DNA of 64,000 bases from Bradyrhizobium sp. sGM-13 (lineage in GTDB: Bacteria > Pseudomonadota > Alphaproteobacteria > Rhizobiales > Xanthobacteraceae), in NCBI RefSeq assembly GCF_018398875.1, contig NZ_JAGWDK010000014.1:1-64000 (forward strand). Direction: 5' to 3'. Under the pieces are notes generated by a model, which saw nothing but the letters and a program-made list of their open reading frames with translations, ran no database searches and had not been told where the DNA came from. Of this stretch, positions 25,130 through 35,498 are shown in pieces (within the stretch, counting starts at the first letter, position 1; each line of letters opens with the position of its first letter). The position numbers and the translations under genes were made by a program.

Positions 25130-28100
25130 TCACGAACACCCCGTCGTGGACCCACACGTATCGCACTTCATGCACGTGCCATTCCGCACCAGCGTGAAGT
25201 TGCCGCACTCCGAGCACATCTCGCCTTCGTAGCCTTTGGCTTTCGCCTCAGCCCGGCGTTCGGCCTTGGACGGGGCGACGGCGACTGCGGCGCTGCCGGA
25301 CTTGCTCCATTGCAGGGCTCCCAGCTTTTCTGTCGGCGACAGGTCGTGCTGGGATTCTTGCCTTAAGGCGACGGCGCCTTCGTGCGCGTCGGAGCTGCGG
25401 GCGCTGGGTCCGTGGCCGCCGATCGCGGTGACGTTGTGGGAGCCGCGGGCATCCACGTCGCCGCCGCGCATCACGACCAGATTGTCCGTGCGCGAGCGGG
25501 TCAGGCCCTTGGACAGATATTTGGTGGCCTGCTGGCCCTGGTCGGACGGCTCCTTGCCTTCCTCGACGCCCTTGCCGAGCGCGTCGAAATTCGACTCGGT
25601 CGGATCGACATGGGCGAGATCGAAGCGCGACATGTAGCTGACCGCGAGCTCGCGGAACACATAGTCGAGGATCGAGGTCGCATACTTGATGGAGTCGTTG
25701 CCCTGCACGGGGCCCGCCGGCTCGAAGCGGGTGAAGGTGAAGGCGTCGACATATTCCTCCAGCGGCACGCCGTATTGCAGGCCGAGCGAGACGGCGATGG
25801 CAAAGTTGTTGATGAAGGAGCGGAGCGCCGCGCCTTCCTTGTGCATGTCGATGAAGATCTCGCCGAGACGGCCGTCGTCATATTCGCCGGTGCGCAAGTA
25901 CACCTTGTGGCCGCCGACCACCGCCTTCTGGGTGTAACCCTTGCGGCGATCCGGCATCTTCTCGCGCTCGCGCATCACGACGATGCGCTCGACCAGTTTT
26001 TCGACGATCTTTTCCGAGACCTGCGCAGTGCGCGCAGCCATCGGCTTCTCGTAGAGCGCCTCCACCGCATCGTCCTCGTCGTCATCGTCGGCGATGAGCT
26101 GCGAGTTCAAGGGCTGGGAGAGTTTTGAGCCGTCGCGGTAGAGCGCGTTGGCCTTCAGCGCGAGCTTCCAGGACAAGAGATATGCCGCCTTGCAGTCCTC
26201 CACCGTGGCGTCGTTCGGCATGTTGATGGTCTTCGAAATCGCGCCCGAGATGAACGGCTGCGAGGCCGCCATCATGCGGATGTGGCTCTCGACCGATAGA
26301 TAACGCTTGCCGATCTTGCCGCAGGGGTTGGCGCAGTCGAACACCGGATAGTGTTCGGCCTTCAGATGCGGGGCACCTTCGACCGTCATCGCGCCGCAGA
26401 TGTGGACGTTGGCAGCCTCGATCTCGCGCTTGGTGAAGCCGAGCGCGGCGAGCAGGTCGAAGCCGGGGGCGGCGATCGCTTCCGGCGCGAGGCCGAGCCT
26501 GTCACGCAAAAAGTCCTCGCCAAAGGTCCACTTGTTGAAGGCGAACTTGATGTCGAAGGCGGTCGGCAATGCAGCTTCCACTTTGGCCAGCGCTTCGTCG
26601 GTGAAGCCTTTGGCCTTCAGTGTCGAGACGTTGATGCCGGGGGCATTGGAGAGCGAGCCGTGGCCGACGGCGTAAGCCTCGATCTCCGCAATATGCGCTT
26701 CGCTGTAGCCGAGCGCGCGCAGCGCCGCGGGGACGGCCTGGTTGATGATCTTCCAGTAGCCGCCACCGGCAAGCTTCTTGAACTTCACCAGCGCGAAGTC
26801 AGGCTCGATGCCGGTGGTGTCGCAATCCATCACGAGGCCGATGGTGCCGGTCGGCGCCACGACAGTCGTCTGCGCGTTGCGGAAACCGTTGGCTTCGCCG
26901 AGCGCCAGCGCGTCGTCCCACGCTTTCGTCGCATGCGCGATGACGTCTCCTTGCGGGCAGGAGGCGTGGTCGAGCGGCACCGGGTTGACCGACAGCGCCT
27001 CATAGCCGGAGGCGTCGCCGTGAGCGGCGCGGCGGTGGTTGCGGATCACGCGCAGCATGTGCTGGGCGTTCTTCTTGTAGCCGGGGAAGGTGCCGAGCTC
27101 AGCCGCCATCTCGGCCGAGGTCTTGTAGGCGATGCCGGTCATCACGGCGGTCAGCGCGCCGCACAGCGAACGGCCTTCCTTGGAGTCATAGGGCAGGCCC
27201 ATGGTCATCAGAAGGCCGCCGATGTTGGCAAAGCCCAGGCCCAGCGTGCGGAACTCGTAGGAGAGTTCGGCGATCGCCTTCGACGGGAATTGCGCCATCA
27301 TCACGGAGATTTCGAGCACGATGGTCCAGAGCCGGCACAGGTGCTCGTACGCCTCGACGTCGAAGCGCTTGGTCGTGGTCGAATAGAACGTCAGCAGATT
27401 GGCCGAGGCGAGGTTGCACGCCGTGTCGTCCAGGAACATGTATTCTGAGCACGGGTTCGATGCGCGGATGTCGCCGGACGCCTTGCAGGTGTGCCAGTCG
27501 TTCATGGTGGTGTTGAAGTGCAGGCCCGGATCGGCCGAGGCCCAGGCGGCGTGGCCGATCTTTTCCCAGAGCTCGCGCGCCTTGAGAGTCTTGGTAATCT
27601 TCTTGTTGGTGCGGCCGATCAGATTCCACTCGCCATCGGTTTCGACCGCGCGGAGGAAATCGTCCTTCAGCGAGACCGAGTTGTTGGAGTTCTGGCCGGA
27701 GACGGTCAGGTAGGCTTCCGAATCCCAGTCGGTGTCGTAGATCGGGAAATCGATGTCCTTGTAGCCTTGCTTCGCGAACTGGATCACCCGCTTGATGTAG
27801 TTGTCGGGCACCAGCGCGCGGCGTGCGAGCTTGATTTCGCGACGGAGCGCCGGGTTCTTCTCGGGATCGAAGCAGTCATCGCCCGAACCCTCACAGTTCA
27901 CGCAGGCCTTCAGCACGGCCTTGAGGTGCTTCTGGTTGATCTTGGAGCCGGTGACCAGCGCCGCCACCTTCTGCTCCTCCTTCACCTTCCAGTCGATATA
28001 GGTCTCGATGTCGGGGTGATCGACGTCGACCACGACCATCTTGGCCGCGCGGCGCGTGGTGCCGCCGCTCTTGATGGCTCCCGCCGCGCGGTCGCCGATC

Positions 28101-28876
28101 TTCAGGAAGGACATCAAGCCGGACGAGCGGCCGCCGCCGGAGAGGCGCTCGCCTTCGCCGCGCAGGCGCGAGAAGTTCGAGCCGGTGCCGGAGCCGTATT
28201 TGAACAGGCGCGCCTCACGCACCCAGAGGTCCATGATGCCGCCCTCGTTGACGAGGTCGTCCTCGATGCCCTGGATGAAGCAGGCGTGCGGCTGCGGGTG
28301 CTCGTAGGCCGATTTCGACTTGGTCAGCTTGCCGGTCTTCCAGTCGACGTAATAGTGGCCCTGGCCGGGACCATCGATGCCATAGGCCCAGTGCAGCCCG
28401 GTGTTGAACCATTGCGGCGAGTTCGGCGCGACCATCTGTTTTGCGAGCTGGTAGCGCAGCTCGTCGCAGAACGCCTGCGCGTCTTCATCTGACGAGAAAT
28501 AGCCGCCCTTCCAGCCCCAATAGGTCCAGCAGCCGGCGAGGCGATCGAACACCTGTTTTGCGCTGGTCTCGCCGACATAGCGCTCGCTTTCAGGGAGCAG
28601 GGCGAGGGCCTCGGTGTCCGGCACCGAGCGCCACAGCCACGACGGGACGGTCTCTTCCTCGACCTTCTTCAGGCGCGCGGCAACGCCGGCCTTGCGAAAG
28701 TACTTCTGCGCCAGGACGTCGGAGGCAACCTGCGACCAGAACTGGGGCACTTCGACATTCTCAAGCCGAAACACGACCGAACCGTCGGGGTTGCGGATCT
28801 CCGATGTCGTCAGCCTGAAATCAATCCCTGCATAGGGTGACTGGCCGGAAGTGGTGTTGCGCCGTTCGATTCGCAT
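25130..28876 (-). CDS. nrdJ: Vitamin B12-dependent ribonucleotide reductase (class II)
   Basis: 1248 aa from the ATG at 28876 ([20 protein letters not shown]); the in-frame sequence upstream looks non-coding. It reduces ribonucleotides to deoxyribonucleotides with adenosylcobalamin as radical source. The [21 protein letters not shown] substrate/active-site motif lies near residue 475. The C-terminus (from about 1220) is [28 protein letters not shown], a cysteine cluster typical of long alphaproteobacterial NrdJ. The acidic ADDDDEDD loop is also usual. It is a single gene with its own terminator and a long leader. Confidence 0.95.
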   Translation of the reverse strand: MRIERRNTTSGQSPYAGIDFRLTTSEIRNPDGSVVFRLENVEVPQFWSQVASDVLAQKYFRKAGVAARLKKVEEETVPSWLWRSVPDTEALALLPESERYVGETSAKQVFDRLAGCWTYWGWKGGYFSSDEDAQAFCDELRYQLAKQMVAPNSPQWFNTGLHWAYGIDGPGQGHYYVDWKTGKLTKSKSAYEHPQPHACFIQGIEDDLVNEGGIMDLWVREARLFKYGSGTGSNFSRLRGEGERLSGGGRSSGLMSFLKIGDRAAGAIKSGGTTRRAAKMVVVDVDHPDIETYIDWKVKEEQKVAALVTGSKINQKHLKAVLKACVNCEGSGDDCFDPEKNPALRREIKLARRALVPDNYIKRVIQFAKQGYKDIDFPIYDTDWDSEAYLTVSGQNSNNSVSLKDDFLRAVETDGEWNLIGRTNKKITKTLKARELWEKIGHAAWASADPGLHFNTTMNDWHTCKASGDIRASNPCSEYMFLDDTACNLASANLLTFYSTTTKRFDVEAYEHLCRLWTIVLEISVMMAQFPSKAIAELSYEFRTLGLGFANIGGLLMTMGLPYDSKEGRSLCGALTAVMTGIAYKTSAEMAAELGTFPGYKKNAQHMLRVIRNHRRAAHGDASGYEALSVNPVPLDHASCPQGDVIAHATKAWDDALALGEANGFRNAQTTVVAPTGTIGLVMDCDTTGIEPDFALVKFKKLAGGGYWKIINQAVPAALRALGYSEAHIAEIEAYAVGHGSLSNAPGINVSTLKAKGFTDEALAKVEAALPTAFDIKFAFNKWTFGEDFLRDRLGLAPEAIAAPGFDLLAALGFTKREIEAANVHICGAMTVEGAPHLKAEHYPVFDCANPCGKIGKRYLSVESHIRMMAASQPFISGAISKTINMPNDATVEDCKAAYLLSWKLALKANALYRDGSKLSQPLNSQLIADDDDEDDAVEALYEKPMAARTAQVSEKIVEKLVERIVVMREREKMPDRRKGYTQKAVVGGHKVYLRTGEYDDGRLGEIFIDMHKEGAALRSFINNFAIAVSLGLQYGVPLEEYVDAFTFTRFEPAGPVQGNDSIKYATSILDYVFRELAVSYMSRFDLAHVDPTESNFDALGKGVEEGKEPSDQGQQATKYLSKGLTRSRTDNLVVMRGGDVDARGSHNVTAIGGHGPSARSSDAHEGAVALRQESQHDLSPTEKLGALQWSKSGSAAVAVAPSKAERRAEAKAKGYEGEMCSECGNFTLVRNGTCMKCDTCGSTTGCS

Positions 28877-29080
28877 AGTTGTCGTGCCCCGTCTTCTTGC
28901 CCGGTCCGCATTTCCTGCGGTTGCCGGATGTTTCAGTGAGCGAACTTTCGGCACCAAGGTTGAAGACAACCTTGGTCCCTGAGATCCGCAAGCTCTACCG
29001 GTGGACCCGGCCCTGTTTCTGTCTTCGCCACCCCAAGGGCTCGTCCCGCCTTTTCGGCAAGGCAGCCCCTTCCTTCGTTT

Positions 29081-29129
29081 GAGCATGGTCTGTTCGGAAA
29101 ACCGGTACCCACTTTTCCGGACCATGCTC
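29081..29129. repeat. Palindromic intergenic repeat
   Basis: GAGCATGGTC...GGAAAA and TTTTCCGGACCATGCTC form the arms. Such GGAAAACCGGT...CTTTTCC elements are, from memory, dispersed in many rhizobial genomes. Confidence 0.7.
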
Positions 29130-29368
29130 CCAACTCAACGCCGCGACTCGTCGCCTTGAGCCATTCGGCTCGTTTTTAAGGCCCGGATCGCCCCCGAATT
29201 TTGGGCAGACAAGCCCTCGATCCGTGCCTCAACCGGCTGACGGAGTGTTCGTTCGGAACCCATTTGGGAGCGATCGGCGGGACCCAGAACTTAACTCGCG
29301 CCGTCCAGCAATAAGGCTAGGCCAAACCCGTTGCGCCCGTCAAGGAGTAGTACGAGTTCCTGAATCAA

Positions 29369-29384
29369 ATACTAAATATGGTGG
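29369..29384. promoter_or_regulatory. Possible NrdR box upstream of nrdJ
   Basis: ATACTAAATATGGTGG resembles the NrdR consensus (acaCwAtATaTwGtgt) in its core. NrdR sites normally occur as a tandem pair about 31 bp apart; I do not see a second copy, so the call is weak. Confidence 0.25.
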
Positions 29385-29669
29385 AAAGTGAGGGATAACA
29401 GGGGGTGTTCCCGCGCCTGTGATGGTGCCAAGTATCGGTGAGTCCTCAGGGATTCCCAACCCAAAAATTTGTTTCCTCGCGTGTGGAAACAGGCTTCGTC
29501 CCGCTGTTCACAGGGCAGGTATTTTTTCTCCCTTCGGGATTGCGTTCGAAAGACTCACGTAACGCTACGGAACGGGGAGGGCTGGCATGCCCGCGAGCCC
29601 GTGGTCGCGCCCGCCGATAAGCGGCAAGGTGAGGCCGATTCCACCGTTTTTCCGTCCCTGCCGGGCTCC

Positions 29670-30569
29670 ATGACAGAATCAAAACCGACCAGCGCGCCGA
29701 TGCGGATCGCGCCCGCAGGCCTGATGTTCCTCGCCATCACCTCGGTGGGCTGGGGGTTTAACTGGCCCGTCACGAAGTACCTGTTGAGCGAGCTGCCGCC
29801 GCTGACGCTGCGGGGCTCGACCGGCGTGGTCGGCGCGGCGCTCTTGGCCGTGCTGGCGCTGGCGCGCTCGCAAAGCCTCAAGGTCGAGCGGCATTTGTGG
29901 CCGCGGCTGATGCTCTCGGCCCTGCTCAACGTCACGGGATGGATGGTGCTGATGGGGCTGGCGTTGTTGTGGCTGCCGGCCAGCGAAGCGGCGCTGATCG
30001 CCTACACCATGCCGGTCTGGGCCTCGCTCTTGGCCTGGCCAGTGCTCGGCGAGCGGCCGACTATTCTGCGCACAGTGGCGCTGGTGATGGCGTTCGCCGG
30101 CCTCGCCGCCATCATGGGCGGCAACGGCTTTAGCGCGACCGCTGCAAAGCTGCCGGGCATGGTGATGGCGCTTGGCGGCGCGTTCGGCTTTGCGCTCGGC
30201 ACGGTGCTGGCGAAGAAGTTGCCGGTGCCGCTGCCGCCGATCCCGGCCGCGGCCTGGCAGATCGGGCTGGGATGTTTCCCGATCGTCATCATCGGTCTCG
30301 CCGTCGAGACCACGCAGATGGAGAAGGTGACACAGCTCGGCTGGTGGCTGCTGATCTATTCCACCGTGATCCAGTTCTGCATCGCCTATGTGAGCTGGTT
30401 CGCCGCGCTCGCCCGCCTGCCGGCATCAGTCGCCGCGATCGGCACCATGGCGGTGCCGGTGATCGGCGTCGTCGCCTCGGCCATCGCGCTCGGTGAGCCG
30501 CTCGGGCTGATCCAGATCGCAGCCCTGGTGTTCACGCTGGCGGGCGTGGTGCTGGCGACAAGGTCCTAG
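29670..30569 (+). CDS. EamA-family (DMT) transporter
   Basis: 299 aa from the ATG at 29670. About ten TM helices in two EamA repeats; key stretches are LMFLAITSVGWGFNWPVTKYLL, LALLWLPASEAALIAYTMPVW and WQIGLGCFPIVIIGL. It is a close paralogue of the protein at 40500-41405: the two share ITSVGWG/VTSVGWG, SEAA, GGNG and WQIGLGC at matching positions. It is an inner-membrane transporter of unknown substrate. Confidence 0.85.
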   Translation: MTESKPTSAPMRIAPAGLMFLAITSVGWGFNWPVTKYLLSELPPLTLRGSTGVVGAALLAVLALARSQSLKVERHLWPRLMLSALLNVTGWMVLMGLALLWLPASEAALIAYTMPVWASLLAWPVLGERPTILRTVALVMAFAGLAAIMGGNGFSATAAKLPGMVMALGGAFGFALGTVLAKKLPVPLPPIPAAAWQIGLGCFPIVIIGLAVETTQMEKVTQLGWWLLIYSTVIQFCIAYVSWFAALARLPASVAAIGTMAVPVIGVVASAIALGEPLGLIQIAALVFTLAGVVLATRS

Positions 30570-30670
30570 CTTGCCAAGTTGCAGTTTTGTGCAAATATGC
30601 AACCCTTCGGCGAAGCTGAGTATCTGTTTTTCTTCGGTACGATAGTTTGCATTTTGGAATGGAGTATGCC

Positions 30671-31126
30671 GTGAGCGAGTTGCTTCATCCAATCGCTCCG
30701 CATCACCTGCCGGGCTTCATCACCGCTCCTGATAGCACCGATATCCTCATGGTGGTGGTCGGCATCGTTCTGCTCGGTGCCGTTCTGTTGGTCGGTAATC
30801 TTTATCTGCGTTTGCACTCTTTGCCGGAGCGGATGGCGCACAAATCGCAGAAGCTGCAATTCGAGATCGTGGCTGTGTTGGGTTTGTTGGCGCTCTTTAC
30901 CCACATTCACCTGTTTTGGGTAATCGGGCTGTTGCTTGCCATGATCGATTTGCCCGATTTCAGCACGCCGCTGCGCAGCATCGCGGGATCCGTCGAGAAG
31001 ATGGCCGGCGTTCCGCCAGGAAGCGAAGCGGCCGAAATAGCCGATGAAGGCCCGGCCCACGCCGCTCGCCCCGAGGGAGCGGATGCGACAAAAGCCGGCG
31101 TTAGGGGAGTGCGCAGCCATGCTTGA
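30671..31126 (+). CDS. DUF3302 (YiaW-like) membrane protein
   Basis: 151 aa from the GTG at 30671 (GGAG 6 nt upstream); ATG 30659 would add four residues. TM helices lie at about 21-42 (ILMVVVGIVLLGAVLLVGNLYL) and 62-90. The stretch LHSLPERMAHKSQ...LGLLALFTHIHLFW matches the DUF3302 pattern of E. coli YiaW (LHxxPxxxAxK...LFTLHxxWP). The stop overlaps the start of the next gene by 8 nt, as expected for a coupled YiaW/YiaV-type pair. Role unknown. Confidence 0.8.
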   Translation: MSELLHPIAPHHLPGFITAPDSTDILMVVVGIVLLGAVLLVGNLYLRLHSLPERMAHKSQKLQFEIVAVLGLLALFTHIHLFWVIGLLLAMIDLPDFSTPLRSIAGSVEKMAGVPPGSEAAEIADEGPAHAARPEGADATKAGVRGVRSHA

Positions 31127-32351
31127 ATTGCTGCTCTGCTCCCTGGTCACGATCTTTCCGGATTACCTTTATCGCCGCTACTGGCAAGGGAAGCGTCTCG
31201 GGCGGGAGATCACCTTCTATTCAGTATGGTTTGAGCTAAGGTGGGGCATCGTCACCTGCCTCATGCTGACGGTCGGCCTGATTACGGTCATCTTCTATTT
31301 TCATCCGTCGACCAACACGGCGACGCTGTTCTACAGGACCATTCCGATCGTTCCTGAGAGAATTGGCCGGGTCGCAGAAGTTCGCGCTGATTTCAGCGCT
31401 CCTGTCCAGCAGGGTGATGTGATCTTCAAGCTGGACACTTCAAAGCAGGAAGCCGCAATGGAAGCGGCCCGGCGCAAGATCGCCGAAGTCGAGGCCGCTT
31501 TGCTGGTGGCGCAGGCCGACATCCTCAAGGCCGAAGGACAGATTCAGGAGGCCAAAGGCGCCTATCAGCAAGCTTCGGATGAGCTGGACACCAAACGCGA
31601 ACTTCAAAGGCGCAATCCCGGCATAGTCCCGCAGCGTGACATCGAAAAGCTCGAGGTGCTGCTTGCGGGTCGGCAAGGGAGCCTTGATTCCGCGACAGCT
31701 TCGAAACAATCAGCAATGACTCGCGTGAGCGCGCTTCTGCCCGCGGAGAAGGCAAGCGCGGAGGCGGCGTTGGCCGATGCGCAGGTCGATCTGGACAAAT
31801 CCTATATTCGGGCTGGCGTCGCAGGCCGGGTAGAGCAGTTCACGCTGCGCGTGGGAGATGTCGTCAATCCTATGATGCGCTCGGCTGGCGTTCTCATTCC
31901 GGAGGGGGCAGGACAACGCGCGCTTTTCGCGGGCTTTGGACAGATCGAGGCGCAGGTCATGAAGGTTGGAATGGTCGCTGAGGCCACATGCATCTCGAAG
32001 CCCTGGACTATCATTCCGATGGTGGTGACCGGTGTGCAAGATTACATCGCCGCAGGCCAGGTCCGCGCTGGCGAGCAGTTGCTCGACGCGCAGCAGGTGA
32101 TGCGTCCAGGCACCATTCTCACCTATCTGGAGCCGATCTATAAAGGCGGCCTTAGCGGCGTGACACCGGGAAGCAGTTGCATCGTCAACGCCTATACCAG
32201 TAACCACGAGCGGATTGCCTCGAACGAGACTGGCTTTTTCAAGCGGCTTGCGTTGCATGCCGTTGACACCGTCGGCATCGTGCACGCGATGCTGTTGCGC
32301 ATCCAGGCCCTGCTGCTTCCGATCAAGACACTTGTGTTGAGCGGACACTGA
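31119..32351 (+). CDS. HlyD-family membrane fusion protein (YiaV-like)
   Basis: 410 aa from the ATG at 31119, inside the end of the DUF3302 gene. One TM helix (about 45-68), then a biotinyl-lipoyl half-domain (IPIVPERIGRVAEVRADFSAPVQQGDVIFKLDTSKQ), a long alpha-hairpin (about 110-220) and a beta-barrel (KSYIRAGVAGRVEQFTLRVGDVV). The C-terminus (MLLRIQALLLPIKTLVLSGH) resembles the end of YiaV. It likely links an inner-membrane partner to efflux or envelope transport; no pump or outer-membrane channel gene is adjacent. Confidence 0.85.
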   Translation: MLELLLCSLVTIFPDYLYRRYWQGKRLGREITFYSVWFELRWGIVTCLMLTVGLITVIFYFHPSTNTATLFYRTIPIVPERIGRVAEVRADFSAPVQQGDVIFKLDTSKQEAAMEAARRKIAEVEAALLVAQADILKAEGQIQEAKGAYQQASDELDTKRELQRRNPGIVPQRDIEKLEVLLAGRQGSLDSATASKQSAMTRVSALLPAEKASAEAALADAQVDLDKSYIRAGVAGRVEQFTLRVGDVVNPMMRSAGVLIPEGAGQRALFAGFGQIEAQVMKVGMVAEATCISKPWTIIPMVVTGVQDYIAAGQVRAGEQLLDAQQVMRPGTILTYLEPIYKGGLSGVTPGSSCIVNAYTSNHERIASNETGFFKRLALHAVDTVGIVHAMLLRIQALLLPIKTLVLSGH

Positions 32352-32455
32352 GTTGCTCGTTTGAAACGCTTTTTTGTGATCCCGCTGGCCTGCCGCGGCC
32401 AAGCTTGGTGATTGTGGCCGCGTTGGAGATCCAGATGTAGGAAAGGAGATCGCAC

Positions 32456-33049
32456 GTGCGCCAGACGCTTGGACATCCTCTTGGCTGCGATTGCCTGGGT
32501 CGCCGTGGTTTTCTCAAACTGGCTGCCGGAGCTACTGTAGTCGGCATTGGCGGTGGCAGCGTCTTCCGTGCAGATCGCCCGGCGGCCGTCTTGCTGACGT
32601 GCATAGATTCGCGTGCGCCTGCCGAGGTGATCATGGATCTTGGACTTGGCGACATTTTCAATTGCCGGGTCGCGGGTAACGTTAGAAACGCGGACATCCT
32701 GGGCAGCATGGAATTCGCCTGCAAATTGGCGGGCGCAAAGGTCGTACTCGTAATGGGCCACACGGCATGCGGCGCCATCAAGGGCGCCATTGATAATGCC
32801 GAATTGGGAAATTTGACGGGCTTGCTGACCAAGATCAAACCGGCAGTGGAGGAGACGACCTATACCGGCGAGCGCCTGGCAAAGAACTACGCCTTCGTCG
32901 ATGCCGTCGCTAGAAAGAACGTAGAAATGACCGTTGCGGGCATCCGGAAGGACAGTCCCGTGCTTGCCGAGCTGGACGCGAAGGGTGAAATCAAGATCGC
33001 CGGTGCAATGTACAGTCTCGAAACAGGTGCGGTGGAGTTCTTTGACTGA
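32456..33049 (+). CDS. Beta-carbonic anhydrase with Tat signal, N-terminally shortened
   Basis: 197 aa, GTG start. The Tat motif GRRGFLKLAAGA at 15-26 suggests export. Zinc and catalytic residues are present: C49, D51 and R53 in LLTCIDSRAP, then H102 and C105 in GHTACGAIKG. The C-terminal core (TLANI-like LLTKIKPAVEE, VARKNVEMTV) is normal. The usual stretch of about 50 residues between Tat signal and CxDSR (ALxxLxxGNxRF and following) is missing; VFRADRPAAVLL joins directly. It interconverts CO2 and bicarbonate if folded. Confidence 0.8.
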   Translation: MRQTLGHPLGCDCLGRRGFLKLAAGATVVGIGGGSVFRADRPAAVLLTCIDSRAPAEVIMDLGLGDIFNCRVAGNVRNADILGSMEFACKLAGAKVVLVMGHTACGAIKGAIDNAELGNLTGLLTKIKPAVEETTYTGERLAKNYAFVDAVARKNVEMTVAGIRKDSPVLAELDAKGEIKIAGAMYSLETGAVEFFD

Positions 33050-33091
33050 AGCGCGTGAGCCAAGAATTCCGGAAATTTATGCCTGACCTGG

Positions 33092-33376
33092 CTAATTCTT
33101 CATACAAGTCACGCTGTACCAAGTGTATCCGCACCGTTTGCCGGCTTTCGTGCCATCCTTCCGGAGCTGATGCGGGAGCACTTTTGTCTGGCCGCCTCCC
33201 AGCCGAACCGTGCAGAGCTCCTCAGCAATAGTGTCGGCATCCGACCCACATGGGTACAGCGTGTGGCTGCCTGTCGGACAACGTCGTTCTCCGATACAGA
33301 ACCGATTTAATTGCTGCGCAAGAGACATTTCACAGGAAATCGCGAGACACAAAAGAACAAGGATGGTCGTTCTCAT
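33092..33376 (-). CDS. Small secreted cysteine-rich protein
   Basis: 94 aa from the ATG at 33376 (GGAG 6 nt upstream). Signal peptide: TTILVLLCLAISCEMSLAQ. The mature part has six cysteines (FCIGERRCPTG, YPCGSD, ELCTVR, KRCGYTW, VTCMKN), suggesting three disulfides and a compact extracytoplasmic fold. The gene lies at somewhat lower GC. Family not recognised. Confidence 0.7.
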   Translation of the reverse strand: MRTTILVLLCLAISCEMSLAQQLNRFCIGERRCPTGSHTLYPCGSDADTIAEELCTVRLGGGQTKVLPHQLRKDGTKAGKRCGYTWYSVTCMKN

Positions 33377-33592
33377 TGCGCGCTCCATTTTTCACGAAGT
33401 CGATTCTTCTTTCGGCGTTCCAATCTAACCTACAACATCGTCGGCAAACCGACGGCGTAGCCGGACGGTAAAATTGAAAGCCGCTATCTGATTGTAATAT
33501 CTCCCAGTTTGCAGTACGCCTCCTGCTGAGTTAGTTCTGGCATAATGGGTGCCAGACTTATAGGGGCTGGTTTTATCTGTGAAAGAGAGAGT

Positions 33593-34657
33593 ATGGCGCG
33601 CAACATTCTGATCCTGGGGGCCTCGTATGGCTCCTTGCTGGCGACGAAGCTTTTGATGGCCGGTCACAACGTAACCCTGGTATGCCGGAAGAAGACGGCC
33701 GAGCTCATCAACCGCGACGGCACCGAAGTACGCATCAAGCTGCGCGACGAAGCTGTGCACCGCGGGATCTTTTCGCGCAACCTGCCGGGCAAGCTGGATG
33801 CGACGACGCCCGCCGAGGTCGACCTCTCCCGCTATGACTTGGTCGGTCTCGCGATGCAGGAGCCGCAATACACCAATCACACGATCCGCGTTCTGATGAT
33901 CAAGATCGCCGAGGCGAAACTGCCTTGTCTGTCGATCATGAACATGCCGCCGTTACCCTATCTCAAGCGGATCCCGGCGCTGGCGGACATGGACTTGGAA
34001 GAGGCCTATACCAACGCGCAGGTGTGGGAACGCTTCCAGCCCGGGCTGGTGACGCTATGCTCGCCCGATCCGCAGGCCTTCCGGCCGCCGGAAGAGGCGG
34101 CAAACGTCCTGCATGTCGGCCTGCCGACCAACTTCAAGGCCGCGGCATTCGCGGATGAGCAGCACAACAAGCTGCTCCGCGAGCTGGAAGCTGATATCGA
34201 TGCGGTGACGCTGGATGGCCACGACGTCCCGGTGAAGCTGAAAGTGTTCGACTCGCTGTTCGTGCCGCTCGCCAAATGGTCGATGCTGCTGACCGGCAAT
34301 TACCGCTGCATCACGCCGAACGATCCGCAGTCGATCCGCGACGCCGTGCACGGCGACCTGAAACTGTCGCAGTCGATCTACGACCACGTTGACGGCATCG
34401 CCCGGCGCCTCGGCGCCGATCCGCAGGATCAGGTGCCGTTCGGGAAATATGCCAAGGCGGCCGAAAGCCTGCTCAAGCCGTCATCGGCGGCCCGTGCGGT
34501 CGCCGCCGGCGCGCCGTTCATCGAGCGCGTCGACCTGCTCGTGAAGCTGATCTCGCACCAGCTCGGCGCGCCCAGCGCCGAGATCGACCGCACGGTCGAG
34601 ATCGTGGACCAGAAGCTGAACGAGAAGATCGTGGCGGGGGGATCGGGCGCGCAGTAG
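33593..34657 (+). CDS. Ketopantoate-reductase-like dehydrogenase
   Basis: 354 aa from the ATG at 33593 (GAGAG upstream). N-terminal Rossmann motif: ILILGASYGSLLATKLLMAGHNVTLVCRKK. GASYGS departs from the usual GxGxxG. The middle and C-terminal parts (LFVPLAKWSMLLTGNYRC..., KLISHQLGAPSAEID) are unlike standard PanE. It is probably an NAD(P)-dependent dehydrogenase of the 6-phosphogluconate-dehydrogenase-like superfamily with a different substrate. No operon partner. Confidence 0.7.
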   Translation: MARNILILGASYGSLLATKLLMAGHNVTLVCRKKTAELINRDGTEVRIKLRDEAVHRGIFSRNLPGKLDATTPAEVDLSRYDLVGLAMQEPQYTNHTIRVLMIKIAEAKLPCLSIMNMPPLPYLKRIPALADMDLEEAYTNAQVWERFQPGLVTLCSPDPQAFRPPEEAANVLHVGLPTNFKAAAFADEQHNKLLRELEADIDAVTLDGHDVPVKLKVFDSLFVPLAKWSMLLTGNYRCITPNDPQSIRDAVHGDLKLSQSIYDHVDGIARRLGADPQDQVPFGKYAKAAESLLKPSSAARAVAAGAPFIERVDLLVKLISHQLGAPSAEIDRTVEIVDQKLNEKIVAGGSGAQ

Positions 34658-34776
34658 GGGGCGCGTAAGCGAGGGTTCGCTTCTGCAGCGAAGAAGCGCG
34701 CCCCGCTCGATGACCGAGACTGCATGTCCAATGCCGCTATGATGCCCCCTTCATGCGGGGCATCAATCGTGAGAGA

Positions 34777-35483
34777 TCAGCCTGGCGCACGTTCCACCGC
34801 GTGCCGCAACCACACCACGCCGCCTTCAAGCGTTTCGCAGTGCGCGAGGCGCAGCGATTGCCCGGATCCGGGGCGGTCTCCCTCGGGCCCGTGATAATCC
34901 ACGATGCTCTGCGCTCCGGCCACGCCATCGACGGCCGGATGGATCAAGGTGCTGAACTCATCGATGAGCTTGTGCTTCAGAAAGGCGCCGTTGATCTTGC
35001 CGCCGCCTTCGAGAAGAAGCGTTTTGACGCCAAGCAGCGAAGCGATCTCTTCCATCGCGCGGGGCAGATCATCGCCATTGGGGCCGGCGAAGACATAAGA
35101 CACGCCATCCTCACGCAGTTCCGCGAGGTACGCATCGGACACTTTGCCCAGAACGGCGACGACGTGGTCGCCGCCAATATTTGCCGTAATGAACGCGGCC
35201 CGATGGATCGATGCCGATCGCAAGCGTCCGTCCGCCCCTCTCGGCAATATGGGCATCACGCGCGAATATGGGGGTCTTTGATTGGCCGTTCCGCTCCCTT
35301 CGCCATCTCGCTCATGGTCCTGCGGCCGACGATCCATCCATCAGCGCCGAACTGGTCATGGACGCGTTCATAATGCCTACGCAGGATATCTCGGGAGATG
35401 CCCTTCGCAGGCGAAGTGAACCGGCTCGGATGCAGGCGACCGTCGATCGACGTGCCCATATGGCAGATGATGTAGGGTCGCAT
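34777..35483 (-). pseudogene. RibD C-terminal-domain reductase, frameshifted
   Basis: The frame from 35483 gives MRPYIICHMGTSIDGR...GADGWIVGRRTMSEMAKGAERPIKDP and stops soon after. The rest of the domain (AAFITANIGGDHVVAVLGKVSDAYLAELREDGVSYVFAG..., LLLEGGGKINGAFL) lies in another frame. Adding one base to the run of five G at 35270-35274 rejoins them. The whole would be about 235 aa, normal for this dihydrofolate-reductase-like family. The start lies 15 nt after the LysR stop. A sequencing error in the homopolymer is possible. Confidence 0.8.
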
Positions 35484-35498
35484 GGGGTCTTTTCCTGC

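Larger units (their letters stand above)
28877..29669. other. Long intergenic region upstream of nrdJ and EamA
   Basis: 793 nt between the divergent starts of nrdJ and the EamA gene. It holds the palindromic repeat at 29081-29129 and a possible NrdR box near 29369. I looked for a cobalamin-riboswitch B12 box on the nrdJ strand and did not find one. A short plus-strand hairpin, GAGCC-ATTC-GGCTC then GTTTTT, lies at 29158-29177. No ORF here is convincing. Confidence 0.5.

Noticed and set aside
24928-25155. 75-codon minus-strand frame after nrdJ
   Set aside because: It runs through the nrdJ terminator and has no domain or ribosome-binding site.
26351-27448. 365-codon plus-strand open frame inside nrdJ
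   Set aside because: Antisense to highly conserved NrdJ sequence; no signal of its own.
28877-29440. Expected cobalamin riboswitch upstream of nrdJ
   Set aside because: No B12 box was found on the nrdJ strand; class II reductases are not usually repressed by B12.
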